In this document: positions 7,804-16,402 of the stretch, one piece after another
Layout: every line of letters begins with the position of its first letter
Numbering within the stretch: position 1 is the first letter of the stretch
Origin: an uncultured Prevotella sp.
GTDB taxonomy: Bacteria > Bacteroidota > Bacteroidia > Bacteroidales > Bacteroidaceae
DNA length: 42,280 nucleotides
NCBI GenBank assembly: GCA_945833995.1
Contig: CAMAGM010000005.1
Location: 1-42,280 of the forward strand
Direction of reading: 5' to 3'
Notes under the pieces: model-generated
Databases searched by the model: none
Told to the model about the DNA's origin: nothing
Seen by the model: only the letters and a program-made list of their open reading frames with translations
Position numbers and translations under genes: made by a program

Positions 7804-8970
7804 TTACTTGTTCTTATTGATGAAAGTTTTCTTTGCCTTGGCGAAACTTACCAAATGCAATAAGGACTTGAACATAATGAATGGGGCGATGAAGAACGAA
7901 CGTTCCCAACGCTTGTCAACAAGATAGTCTGGTGTGGCTATTGCGAATACGAGAAGTATGATAGCTGCCATAATCCACCATTTTATTGCAAGTGAGAAAT
8001 AAATGAAAGGCAGAAGGAGGCTCATTATAACTATCACGCCCATCATGATGGTTCGTGGCATCAGCATCCATTGCAGTATCTTGTCGATAAGGTCGTATTG
8101 CTTGTTGAATATTGCCGTTGGAAGGTATTTTATGTTCTTAAGGATGGTGTAGAACTGGGTAGTTGCCCAACGCCCACGCTGACGGTTGAAGTCCTTGCTT
8201 CGGCGGGTCTTTTCATCAAAGACAAGAATGTGGTCAAAATAGTCAACATAAATATGCTGACGAAGAAGGAGGGCTTCGAGTTCCTTATCCTCCCATGCCG
8301 CTTTTGTCTTTACAATGTTGTCCTTGAACCAGTTGTATTCGAAAGCCATTCCTGAACCTGCTATTGCAGCTGGCAAGCCGATGGCAATATGACCAAGACG
8401 GAAAATGGAGTTGTTGATTTCCTCAAAGGTGGCATCAAGCATGGCTGAGGCAGTGTCGCGGTTCTTTGACAGGCGGTGAACTTGAATAGCCTTTGTTCCT
8501 GCATATTCGTATGCTGCGTTTAGTTCCTCAAGGAATTCCGGTAATACGATGTTGTCGGCATCAAGGATTACCACAATGTCATAGATCTTGAATTGTGGTA
8601 AATTGTTGATGGCATATTGAAGCGATTTCGCCTTGGTGCTGTATTTGAAGTTGGGGGTAAGCAGCGTGATTGGATGTTGGGCAAGACGGAAGTTTGTCAT
8701 CTCATCCTGATGGTCAGAAATGACGGTAACGTCGAAGAGACGTTGCGGATAGGTCTGACCGAGTATTGCCCTTACCGTACGCTCAATGACAGCATCGCTC
8801 TTGTATGATGGAATGAGGACAATGAATCGATTGAGACGCTTTGTCTTTGGTATCTCAGGTTTGCGGACAAACTGAGATGAAATGGCATAAACAGTCATAT
8901 AGGTAACAGTGAATGCTACCAACACGAAAAAGAACGTGTCAAATATAAAAAGAATATTCCAATATGTCAT
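7804..8970 (-). CDS. Membrane-bound processive-type GT2 glycosyltransferase, paralogue of its neighbour
   Basis: The 388-residue protein is collinear with the product of 6622-7791: N-terminal membrane segment (about 10-32), DADN at 137-140, WED at 226-228, QRGRW at 264-268, then C-terminal membrane segments. Shared phrases include VVISDHQ/VTVISDHQ, ITLL(K/T)PNF, VVILDADN and GSGM, so the two are duplicates that have diverged a good deal. The ATG overlaps the stop of the upstream glycosyltransferase by 4 bp (ATGA type), indicating translational coupling. It should act at the inner membrane in making the exopolysaccharide; sugar and linkage are unknown. Confidence 0.87.
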   Translation of the reverse strand: MTYWNILFIFDTFFFVLVAFTVTYMTVYAISSQFVRKPEIPKTKRLNRFIVLIPSYKSDAVIERTVRAILGQTYPQRLFDVTVISDHQDEMTNFRLAQHPITLLTPNFKYSTKAKSLQYAINNLPQFKIYDIVVILDADNIVLPEFLEELNAAYEYAGTKAIQVHRLSKNRDTASAMLDATFEEINNSIFRLGHIAIGLPAAIAGSGMAFEYNWFKDNIVKTKAAWEDKELEALLLRQHIYVDYFDHILVFDEKTRRSKDFNRQRGRWATTQFYTILKNIKYLPTAIFNKQYDLIDKILQWMLMPRTIMMGVIVIMSLLLPFIYFSLAIKWWIMAAIILLVFAIATPDYLVDKRWERSFFIAPFIMFKSLLHLVSFAKAKKTFINKNK

Positions 8971-9854
8971 AGTCGAATGAAATCAATAAGTCCTTTAAAT
9001 GTTGCCCTTGCCAAATCAGGATTCCTATGAAGCGTATGTTTTAGGATGTCCTTGAAGGCTACCGCAAACAGATAGGCGTATGTCACCAGTAATAAGGGAT
9101 GACCAACATTGCGTTTTGCAAACAACAACCTATTTCTACAGAGATAATATGTCTTTAGGGGACTGTCGGCACCTGTCGCTTGGCTCTCCTTATGGAAAAC
9201 GGTGCATCGTGGCTCATACCAGATGTCATATCCATTGTTTCGCATCATGACAGACCAGTCAAGTTCCTCATAGTAGAGGAAATAACATTCTGGCATCAGC
9301 CCTACCTTCTCAATAGCCTCACGCTTGACAAGCATAGCGGCTCCGTGAGCATAGGGAGTAGTATGTGCCTCCTCGTACTGTCCATTATCTGGCTCGGTAT
9401 ATCCAATACCTTTATTCCTTAACGTAACTTTGGAGAGTGGGGTATATCCTGCATATTGTATCGCCCTTTCTCCCCAGTAGAAACGAATCTTGGGACAGAC
9501 GATAGCTGTTTTGGGTGACTCTTCCAGCCTTGATATCAGCCATTTCAATTCTTTTGGGTTGAAAACCGTATCGTTGTTGACAAAGAATATATATTTTCCC
9601 TTGGCTTTCTTAATGCCAAGATTGTTTCCACCGGCGAAGCCAAGGTTAGCTTGGCTTTTGACCACTTTCACCGTTGGATAACGCTCTGCTATTGCCTGTG
9701 CCTCGTTGTTTCGTGAAGCATTGTCAACCACTATCACTTCCGTGGAGTCGCCACAGGGAGTGATGGAGTCAAGCAATGAGCAAGTATCGGTAAGCCCATT
9801 ATAATTGACCGTGATGATTGATAGTTCATACTCTTGACGCACGCTTCTTCTCAA
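8967..9854 (-). CDS. GT2 glycosyltransferase, rhamnosyltransferase-like (WbbL type)
   Basis: The protein (up to 295 residues) shows LSIITVNYNG, VIVVDNASRNNE, ANLGFAGGNNLGIKKAKGKYIFFVNNDT and a later YEELDWSVMMRNNGYDIWYEP block. This is the pattern of dTDP-rhamnose:GlcNAc-PP-lipid rhamnosyltransferase relatives, with VNND in place of DXD. There is no ATG: the frame begins at TTG (9854), with GTG (9842) as the alternative. Either start lies inside the last codons of the upstream polymerase/ligase gene (stop at 9828-9826), so translation is probably coupled to that gene. No dTDP-rhamnose genes are in the window, so the rhamnose assignment is only by family likeness. Confidence 0.85.
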   Translation of the reverse strand: MRRSVRQEYELSIITVNYNGLTDTCSLLDSITPCGDSTEVIVVDNASRNNEAQAIAERYPTVKVVKSQANLGFAGGNNLGIKKAKGKYIFFVNNDTVFNPKELKWLISRLEESPKTAIVCPKIRFYWGERAIQYAGYTPLSKVTLRNKGIGYTEPDNGQYEEAHTTPYAHGAAMLVKREAIEKVGLMPECYFLYYEELDWSVMMRNNGYDIWYEPRCTVFHKESQATGADSPLKTYYLCRNRLLFAKRNVGHPLLLVTYAYLFAVAFKDILKHTLHRNPDLARATFKGLIDFIRL

Positions 9855-11340
9855 GTCTTAATCGTTTACGCTCTTCTTGCTTGGCAAGCTCTTCGGCTTC
9901 CCATGTGTTCCACTCCTCCTCCATGGAAGGAAGTGCATATACTATTGCCAATCCTCCATAGAATATCAGTACATTGGGGAATTGCATCAATATCTGGTTG
10001 GCATAACCTCCTAAATGAATGGTGAAGAAAGCTGCGGTGAGAGCTATTCCGACACCTCTTAATGAATTGTTCCGAATCCTGACCAGAACGGTTATGCATG
10101 CTCCGATAAACATTATCACGGTGGTTATAATGAAAACGGTAAGGCCTACTTCTCCTGTCCTAACCCAAATATAGACATACTCAGAGTCTGGTGGCACCTG
10201 AGTGATGAGGCGGAACTTGTTGTATGCGGGAACATCAGCATTCTCCAATCCAATGCCAACTCCCCAAGGAGCGTCAACCATATATTTCCTAAGGGTTTCC
10301 TTGTTCATGTCACGAACCCCCATTGAGGCATCCTCCTTGTCGAAAGCGGTTCGCATACGCCTTATTTGTGCATTGCCATTTCCAATATTAGTAAATATCA
10401 AAATATATAGGAATATGGCAAACATAGCTCCTGCTCCAATCATTATCTTCCTGGACTTGCATAGAACGAGGAAAATGAAGAGACCGGCAATGAAACAGAC
10501 CATAGCCGTTCGAGTTCCTGATTGGAAAAAAGCGTAAATTGCCAAAAGACTGACAGCAAGGAAAAACAACCTTAGCCTTGTGATTCTCAAATAGATTGAC
10601 AACACAATAAACACGACAGCGGCTGCTGCAAGGTGAATACCGAAATTCGCAGCGTCAGAGAAGCATGACATATATCTTAACTTGCCTCCCATAAAGTGGG
10701 CAGGGGAATTATAGATGAACGATTTCTCTGCATTGGTAAGTCCGATGTTTCGCTGTTTCCAAACCCAAAAGGCTGCAAAGACAATAAAACATGCCCACAC
10801 GACCAATAGTCTGATGAGTTTTGACGGACTATTAACGTATATGGTCATTACGAGATGGGCATACAGCAACTGGAAAGACATAAGTCGGGCTCCCGTGTAC
10901 CATCGATAAACGTCAATGCCAATTCCACAAGCATCGTTAAATATTTCTATACAACAAAAAACCATCCATATCATCAGCATAAGCAACATGACGTTCAGTG
11001 TGTCACTAAAACGGTATTTTGAAACATCAAGCAATGCTAATGCAAGAAGAAGCAACTCAAGCATTTCATTCACCATCGAAACTGGAACGGGAATATAGAA
11101 ATGCCGAGTGATAAACATTATGAAGAAATTGATGCTGAAAAGGGTGTAGAATAGGGTCGTCTTGCTTTTAAAGAATACATATCCCACCATCAATAATGCT
11201 GGAATGCTGATTACGGTGACAAAAGCTGAATAACCAGACGCAATGAAATTATATATAGCAAGAAAGAAAAGGAGAAGGAGCATAACAGCTCTTCCTCCAT
11301 TTTCTTTCGAATAATTCCTTATCGTGTTAGTACTCGTCAT
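9826..11340 (-). CDS. Wzy/O-antigen ligase-family membrane protein
   Basis: Polytopic inner-membrane protein of 504 residues with about 10-12 hydrophobic segments and a large periplasmic loop around residues 320-400. The segment SGTRTAMVCFIAGLFIFL is typical of the O-antigen ligase/Wzy_C family (PF04932), and the loop carrying APWGVGIGLENA fits its periplasmic catalytic region. In this locus the likely role is Wzy-like polymerisation of lipid-linked repeat units. Its ATG shares one base with the TAA of the upstream co-polymerase gene (TAATG), as expected for a Wzz-Wzy pair. The C-terminus is a charged tail rich in Glu, Lys and Arg. A ligase role cannot be excluded from sequence. Confidence 0.82.
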   Translation of the reverse strand: MTSTNTIRNYSKENGGRAVMLLLLFFLAIYNFIASGYSAFVTVISIPALLMVGYVFFKSKTTLFYTLFSINFFIMFITRHFYIPVPVSMVNEMLELLLLALALLDVSKYRFSDTLNVMLLMLMIWMVFCCIEIFNDACGIGIDVYRWYTGARLMSFQLLYAHLVMTIYVNSPSKLIRLLVVWACFIVFAAFWVWKQRNIGLTNAEKSFIYNSPAHFMGGKLRYMSCFSDAANFGIHLAAAAVVFIVLSIYLRITRLRLFFLAVSLLAIYAFFQSGTRTAMVCFIAGLFIFLVLCKSRKIMIGAGAMFAIFLYILIFTNIGNGNAQIRRMRTAFDKEDASMGVRDMNKETLRKYMVDAPWGVGIGLENADVPAYNKFRLITQVPPDSEYVYIWVRTGEVGLTVFIITTVIMFIGACITVLVRIRNNSLRGVGIALTAAFFTIHLGGYANQILMQFPNVLIFYGGLAIVYALPSMEEEWNTWEAEELAKQEERKRLRLEKKRASRV

Positions 11341-13517
11341 TAGCTTGCGTGACTATTTTCTGTTGCTGTTAAACCAAGTTGTGAGATTCGATATACGAAA
11401 TTGCTGAATCGGGTGTATGGAGGCAGTTGTCCAACAAACTCCTCAACAGCGTAGCGGCTCGACTCTGTGAGATACATAAAGAGAGTGTTCTGGTCGTCAA
11501 GTTGTGACTGAACCTCCTTCAGAGCTTTCTGGTCGATGTCTTTCCATGTTCGGTTTGCCCTTGTAACCATGAGGTTCACCGTACCCATATTCAAGAGTGA
11601 GGATGGGATTGAGTGGTCGTTGAGATTTGGATACTCAATGATGGCTATCTCGTCAGGCAAGATGTCTGGACACAGATCCTTGATGCTTGTTGACATTATG
11701 AACTTGCTGTCGTCTGCCAGAAAATCCTCATCGTATGTAAGGCGGCGGACCTGAAGACCGATGGAAATCCAATAGTTCTCAAGTTCCTGTGCAAGATAGC
11801 TCTTTCCGTTTGCAGAGTCTGTGGATATGAGGTTCAATACATTCTGCTGACCAGTCTTGAAATGTGGTAGCAGTGCCTTGCTCAACTGACGGAGAGACAT
11901 ATCGCCGATGGTCTTGTTGTAGCGACGATAGCGCAGGCTGCTTTCCTTCGGATAGCAACCCAAGACAGGAATCTTCGTGATGCGTTCGGAACGCATTCGG
12001 TCGCGAAGTGTGCGGTCGAGAAGCTCTATCAGGAAGAAATAGACTGCTGTCATTAGGAATGTCAGCAAATATGCTCCCAACAAAATCATCATACGGTTGG
12101 TTGGAAGGGCATTGAGTGGGAATAAAGGCGGATTGAGCACGCGCAGGGTTGCCGTTGTCATTTGCAAGTTGCGCTGACGAAGGCGTGCTGCATTAAGTGC
12201 CTTGAGCATTTCCATATAGTTGCTCTCAACAAACCCGATATGTCTGTCCTTGCGTCCTAAGGTTGCACCAATAGGGGCGAAGAACAGGAATTGCCTGTCG
12301 ATGTTCTGGCGCATTATGTCCTGAGCAGACAGACGCGCCTTTGTCTCCTCTGCCAGTAGAACTTGTTCGAGCCATTTGTTGATCATCGTGTTTGCACGCA
12401 CTCCCTGTTCCGTACTATTGGCATCAGCCTGCAGGGTTCGTGTCAGGTTCTTCACTTCGTCTGTCGTTCTCTTAAGCTCTTCTTGGGCATTGGCAAGCTC
12501 CTGCTGTGCCTCGGCATTGTTTGAGCCTCCCTCGCTTGACATGAGGCGGAGATTGGAAATGCGGGACTGAATCCTTGAGATGTCCTTAACCTTATCCGTA
12601 AATGACTTGTTGTTGGTGAGTTTCTTTGTCCTGTCGCCCAATTGACGCTCAAGGTAGTCAATCATAGCCTTTGTGACAGTATAGTTCATGAGGAGGTCGT
12701 TGTCTGATGTCTGTTGTGTTCCATCAAGCCCTGCAATAACCTTTGTCTGCTCTCCATAATTGATGATTCGGTTCTGGATGTTGTAGGCTATAAGGTCGTC
12801 CTCTGCGTCACACAGCATACGGTAGAGACGTGCCACCTCACGCTCGAAATACTTTATCACGTTGTTTGTCTCTCCATAACGTATCTGCTGGTATTGGCGG
12901 GCAAATACTTCATTGAGAATATCCAGGGTGTTATAGGCTATTCCTGCATCGTTGGCGGAGTAGCCAATATTGATAATGTCACTTTTTGAGAATTGTGTAA
13001 CCTTCAGTCGGGACGTGATATTGTTCAGGCCGAAATAGGGATGGTAGTTTGTCAGACTGAAAATGAAGTTGTCGCGTGAAGGCTTCTCGTATGCCTTGAG
13101 GTTGGTGTATGTCGCTGTCTCGTTGTTCCTGTTGATGAGAGCCTTGACTTCGGCAGGCACGCTCGCGTTTAGTGCGCGGAAATGTTCCGCGGAGATGTAG
13201 TTGTTGTCCTTCTTCTCATTTCCATACATCATGCAGCGTGCGAACAGGCGCAACGATACCTCGTGGATGGTGTTGTCTGTCGTGATAATCAACATGAGGT
13301 TGTTGATGTTGGTCTGGGCATTGCCTCCAGCAGTACCAGTACCTCCCTCAATATTGTAACCAGTAATCATACCTGTATAGATAGTGGTATTGGTATCATA
13401 CTGGCGTTCCATGTTGCGTGTCATAAACCAAGCAACGACAAGGGATATCATTGGCAGAATGGCAAGATACCAACGAATTCGGTATAAGAACCTTACTATA
13501 TATCTAAATATGTCCAT
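11340..13517 (-). CDS. Wzz/BY-kinase-like polysaccharide co-polymerase with degenerate kinase domain
   Basis: The 725-residue protein has two membrane segments (about 17-33 and 477-497) flanking a long, partly coiled-coil periplasmic region. That is the layout of class 2 co-polymerases that set chain length. The cytoplasmic C-terminal domain (about 510-715) resembles a bacterial tyrosine kinase: NLISTDSANGKS places a Walker A GKS at 571-573. The Walker B equivalent reads AIIEYP (625-630), with Glu where Asp is usual, no convincing Walker A-prime is seen, and the C-terminus lacks the Tyr cluster that active BY-kinases phosphorylate. It therefore probably binds nucleotide but may not autophosphorylate. 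It sits between the TolC-like and Wzy-like genes, overlapping the latter by one base. Confidence 0.85.
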   Translation of the reverse strand: MDIFRYIVRFLYRIRWYLAILPMISLVVAWFMTRNMERQYDTNTTIYTGMITGYNIEGGTGTAGGNAQTNINNLMLIITTDNTIHEVSLRLFARCMMYGNEKKDNNYISAEHFRALNASVPAEVKALINRNNETATYTNLKAYEKPSRDNFIFSLTNYHPYFGLNNITSRLKVTQFSKSDIINIGYSANDAGIAYNTLDILNEVFARQYQQIRYGETNNVIKYFEREVARLYRMLCDAEDDLIAYNIQNRIINYGEQTKVIAGLDGTQQTSDNDLLMNYTVTKAMIDYLERQLGDRTKKLTNNKSFTDKVKDISRIQSRISNLRLMSSEGGSNNAEAQQELANAQEELKRTTDEVKNLTRTLQADANSTEQGVRANTMINKWLEQVLLAEETKARLSAQDIMRQNIDRQFLFFAPIGATLGRKDRHIGFVESNYMEMLKALNAARLRQRNLQMTTATLRVLNPPLFPLNALPTNRMMILLGAYLLTFLMTAVYFFLIELLDRTLRDRMRSERITKIPVLGCYPKESSLRYRRYNKTIGDMSLRQLSKALLPHFKTGQQNVLNLISTDSANGKSYLAQELENYWISIGLQVRRLTYDEDFLADDSKFIMSTSIKDLCPDILPDEIAIIEYPNLNDHSIPSSLLNMGTVNLMVTRANRTWKDIDQKALKEVQSQLDDQNTLFMYLTESSRYAVEEFVGQLPPYTRFSNFVYRISQLGLTATENSHAS

Positions 13518-13551
13518 CTCTATATGCTTTTATGGGTTAATGAACTAAATA

Positions 13552-14547
13552 CTATTTATTTGAAGCATTCTTTTGTGCCTCTTTCTTAGCTGCCTTCTCA
13601 GCTTCCTCGGCTGCTTTCTTTTCAGCTTTCTCGGCTTTCTTATCTGCCTTCTCAAGCTCGTTCAGCTTTTTCTTGTCCTCATCCAACTCTTTCTTTAGTT
13701 GCTTTTGGAATTCCTTGTGTTCCTTGTCCAACTCCTTTTGTGTCTTCTGTACTTTCTCGTCGAGGGTGACATCTGTCACAGTGTTGGTGATAATTGGAGT
13801 GTGAGTGAGGATTTCCAATGTGATAATATCAGTAGTGATTTGAGTCTGAAGATTCTGATAGTTGGAAACAGCCGTGTTCTCAAATTCCTTGGTCCTGGCA
13901 AATGCCTCGATAGACATCTCCCCATTTTGGAATTGTTCCTGATTCAGTGCTCCTGCTCCTTGATATATCGCAGCATGTTCACTGGCAGTCTTGAGCGAAA
14001 CCAAAGCGTTGGTTATCTTAACGTATAATGATACGATTTGAAGTTTCAATTGGTCAAATGCAGCATCTTTCTCCAACTGAGCCCTATCAACCTCAAGACG
14101 CTTGCGTCTTACTGCAGCCTTCAAATCGAGAATATCCTCAATTGGAATAGCTAAATTAACACCTACGTTCCAGTAACTTTGTTCTGTTCCTTGGAACTGA
14201 TACAAAGTTGGACTGTAAGTTGATGAGTTGTTTCCCCACATATCAGCCTTTCCGTAACTATAGCTTGCATGACCTTGGATGTAGGAGAAGATATGCCTCT
14301 TCTGTTTCGCAACCTCAGCTTGGGCGATTTGTTGCTGTTTTGCAAGAATGAGGATGTCTGGATTTGATTTGGCATTCTCAAGCAATACAGCCAAAGGAGG
14401 AAGGTGGAAATCAACAAAATTGAGTTGGCTGCTTTCACTTGAGTCAAAGAAACCGGCATTGATTCCGCTCTTGTTGAATTGGGCGGAGGCTGGCGTTGAA
14501 ACGGCTGCCAACATTAGTCCGAATAGTATTTTATTGATAATCTTCAT
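13552..14547 (-). CDS. Shortened TolC-like outer-membrane/periplasmic protein with Lys/Glu/Ala tail
   Basis: A signal peptide (residues 1-23, ending ASAQ) leads into a region like one half of an OEP/TolC protein: VLLENAKSNPDILILAKQQQIAQAEV, a short WNVGVNLAIPI strand-like segment, and helical stretches resembling the periplasmic barrel. TolC relatives have about 430-480 residues and two such repeats; this one has 331 and only about 230 of them are OEP-like. The last 70 or so residues are a highly charged Lys/Glu/Ala helix. It could be an assembly partner or a reduced exporter in polysaccharide secretion. It lies between the phosphoglycosyl transferase and the co-polymerase, with gaps of 44 and 34 bp. 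Confidence 0.75.
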   Translation of the reverse strand: MKIINKILFGLMLAAVSTPASAQFNKSGINAGFFDSSESSQLNFVDFHLPPLAVLLENAKSNPDILILAKQQQIAQAEVAKQKRHIFSYIQGHASYSYGKADMWGNNSSTYSPTLYQFQGTEQSYWNVGVNLAIPIEDILDLKAAVRRKRLEVDRAQLEKDAAFDQLKLQIVSLYVKITNALVSLKTASEHAAIYQGAGALNQEQFQNGEMSIEAFARTKEFENTAVSNYQNLQTQITTDIITLEILTHTPIITNTVTDVTLDEKVQKTQKELDKEHKEFQKQLKKELDEDKKKLNELEKADKKAEKAEKKAAEEAEKAAKKEAQKNASNK

Positions 14548-14591
14548 CGTTATTGGTGTTTTTAGTTCTATGGAATGATTGCTTCGTTGTC

Positions 14592-15785
14592 TTAGACATT
14601 GTCTTTCTGGACGAAAGCAGTGAGTGTGCGGAATATGATTTTCATATCAAGAGAGAAATTGTATGTTTGGCCATACTTTATGTCAAGTTGCTTGCGCTCT
14701 TCTGCAGACATATTGCCTCCCTTGCCTCTTTCCTCTACTTGCCATAAGCCAGTGAGACCTGCAGGTGCCATGAATCTGTCTATGCAGTCGTCAGCGGTCA
14801 GACGTTCTGCTTCATAAAGTGGGAGAGGACGATTACCTACGATTGACATGTCACCACGGAGTATGTTGATAAGTTGTGGCAACTCATCAATGCTATATTT
14901 TCGGATGAAAGCACCAACCTTAGTTACCCTTGGGTCATTCTCTATCTTGACAAAAGCATTCTGTATCTCCTCGTTCTTTTTCTTGTTGAAATCGTCCTCA
15001 GAAACAACGAAGTCATCGCCAACAAGCATAACCTCATCATCGCTGATGAGCATTTCTGCTCCCATGCCGTCATCCATCATGTCCATATCTTGCATATCGT
15101 CAATGGCACAGGTTGGACATTGTGGCTCACTATGCTGGGCATATTGGTTCTGCTCCTTGCTCAGTTCCTTCAACTGCTTGTCTGCATCGACATACATACT
15201 CCTGAATTTGAGGAAATCAAAAATAGTGTAGTTCGTTCCTACTCGTTTTGACTTGAACAATACAGGACCCTTACTCTCCAACTTTATTGCAATTGCCGTT
15301 ATTAATAATATAGGCGAGAGTACAATGATACCGATGGCAGAGAATACGATGTCAAACAAACGTTTCCAAAGAGGAATCTTAAATCGCAAGATCTTGAACT
15401 TGGGTGTAATAGTCTCGAACAAGATACTCTCCCTGTCAGAGATAAATTGAATCTTCTTGTTCAATTCCGTGACAGTGGCATTCTTTTTAATCGTATCATT
15501 AATACCACATTGCTGATAGACTTTCCTGTCTTCTTCAGACATGTTGTCTGTCAGCAAAATGATATAAACATCAGGGCATTTCTTTTTAAGATAGGTTATA
15601 GCAGTGACATCAATGTTTTGATCAGTACGTTCAAAAAAGATAATGAAATGTTCGTTGCGAACCTTTGGAACGCAAAGTTTCGCAGCATCCTTGTATGCGG
15701 TTGTCATACGCACCAATTGCCCAGGAACATATTTCAGTCGCTCTCGGGTATTTTGGTTATCTCCAAGATATACTACACCTATCAT
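14592..15785 (-). CDS. Polyprenyl-phosphate sugar-1-phosphate transferase with receiver-like N-terminal domain
   Basis: Initiating enzyme that would move a sugar phosphate from a nucleotide sugar to undecaprenyl phosphate. The C-terminal part (about 138-397) is the bacterial sugar transferase family (PF02397): KRLFDIVFSAIGIIVLSP membrane hairpin, GPVLFKSKRVGTNYTIFDFLKFRSM, the catalytic Asp-Glu at 300-301 in SIDELPQ, and GDMSIVGNRP. Residues 1-115 look like a receiver domain, but the phosphorylation site position reads IIFFER, with Glu52 where Asp is expected; T79 and Lys100/101 match the Thr and Lys positions. An insertion at about 212-275 holds CPTC and a run rich in Asp, Glu and Met. The next gene upstream, 16 bp away, is a true receiver. 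Confidence 0.87.
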   Translation of the reverse strand: MIGVVYLGDNQNTRERLKYVPGQLVRMTTAYKDAAKLCVPKVRNEHFIIFFERTDQNIDVTAITYLKKKCPDVYIILLTDNMSEEDRKVYQQCGINDTIKKNATVTELNKKIQFISDRESILFETITPKFKILRFKIPLWKRLFDIVFSAIGIIVLSPILLITAIAIKLESKGPVLFKSKRVGTNYTIFDFLKFRSMYVDADKQLKELSKEQNQYAQHSEPQCPTCAIDDMQDMDMMDDGMGAEMLISDDEVMLVGDDFVVSEDDFNKKKNEEIQNAFVKIENDPRVTKVGAFIRKYSIDELPQLINILRGDMSIVGNRPLPLYEAERLTADDCIDRFMAPAGLTGLWQVEERGKGGNMSAEERKQLDIKYGQTYNFSLDMKIIFRTLTAFVQKDNV

Positions 15786-15801
15786 ATATATAATGTAACG
15801 C

Positions 15802-16170
15802 TTAATTCGGAAGTATCTTTTTAACTCTTATTTTGAGCTCCATTGGGTTGAATGGCTTTACAATGTAGTCCACAGCTCCTATTTCCAAAAGGCGGATACG
15901 CTCGTTGGTGCTGTCCTCGCTGCTAAGCATGATAACAGGAATGTGGCGGAAAAGCTCATTCTGCTTAATCCACTCGAGGAAATCGTCACCTCTCATTCCT
16001 GGCATACGAATGTCGGAAATGATAAGGTCTGGAGTGTTTCCAGACTGAAGCCATTTAACACCTTGCAAACCATCAGGCAACCACTGAACTTCATAGTCGC
16101 TCATAAGATAGATGGAGAGAACCTTTGCGATTGTCTCCTTGTCGTCGAGTATAAGAATTTTCTTTTTCAT
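15802..16170 (-). CDS. Single-domain response regulator (CheY-like receiver)
   Basis: The 122-residue protein is a receiver domain and nothing else. Acidic pair Asp9-Asp10, phospho-acceptor Asp53 (ISDIRMPG), Ser83/Ser84 (MLSSED) and Lys105 (KPF) are all present, so it should be phosphorylatable. With no output domain it must act by protein contact. It is the first gene of the ten-gene polysaccharide operon, and the next gene encodes a phosphoglycosyl transferase carrying a receiver-like domain, an obvious candidate partner. No histidine kinase lies in the window. Confidence 0.93.
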   Translation of the reverse strand: MKKKILILDDKETIAKVLSIYLMSDYEVQWLPDGLQGVKWLQSGNTPDLIISDIRMPGMRGDDFLEWIKQNELFRHIPVIMLSSEDSTNERIRLLEIGAVDYIVKPFNPMELKIRVKKILPN

Positions 16171-16263
16171 AAAAAGCTTTTATATGTCTAAAGGTAAATT
16201 TTTCGTTAGATGGATTCGGAAGTGCGGCACTGTATTGTGCGTGCAAATCCTCATTCACAACTG

Positions 16264-16271
16264 CAAAGGTA
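16264..16271 (-). promoter_or_regulatory. Candidate -7 element of the exopolysaccharide operon
   Basis: TACCTTTG on the minus strand matches TAnnTTTG and would leave a leader of about 85-90 nt before the receiver gene. No TTG is found 19-20 bases upstream, so the match is partial. The rest of 16171-16402 is AT-rich with no gene. Confidence 0.4.
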
Positions 16272-16402
16272 AAAAATATTTTGATATAATGGTAATTTAT
16301 GGCAAAAAAAAATGCGATTTTAAGAAAAAAAATATATTTCTGCCCTTTTTTGGGGGGATTTTCGGAGTAGAAACGTATTATAGTCGTTAAAAAACATATT
16401 GT

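Noticed and set aside
3897..16170. Wzx flippase or Wza-type exporter in the polysaccharide locus
   Set aside because: Every gene was read for these families; none shows 12-14 MATE-like segments or SLBB/poly_export motifs.
16171..16402. Consensus promoter for xylB
   Set aside because: Only TATATTTC (16333-16340) resembles a -7 element, with no -33 partner at the right distance.
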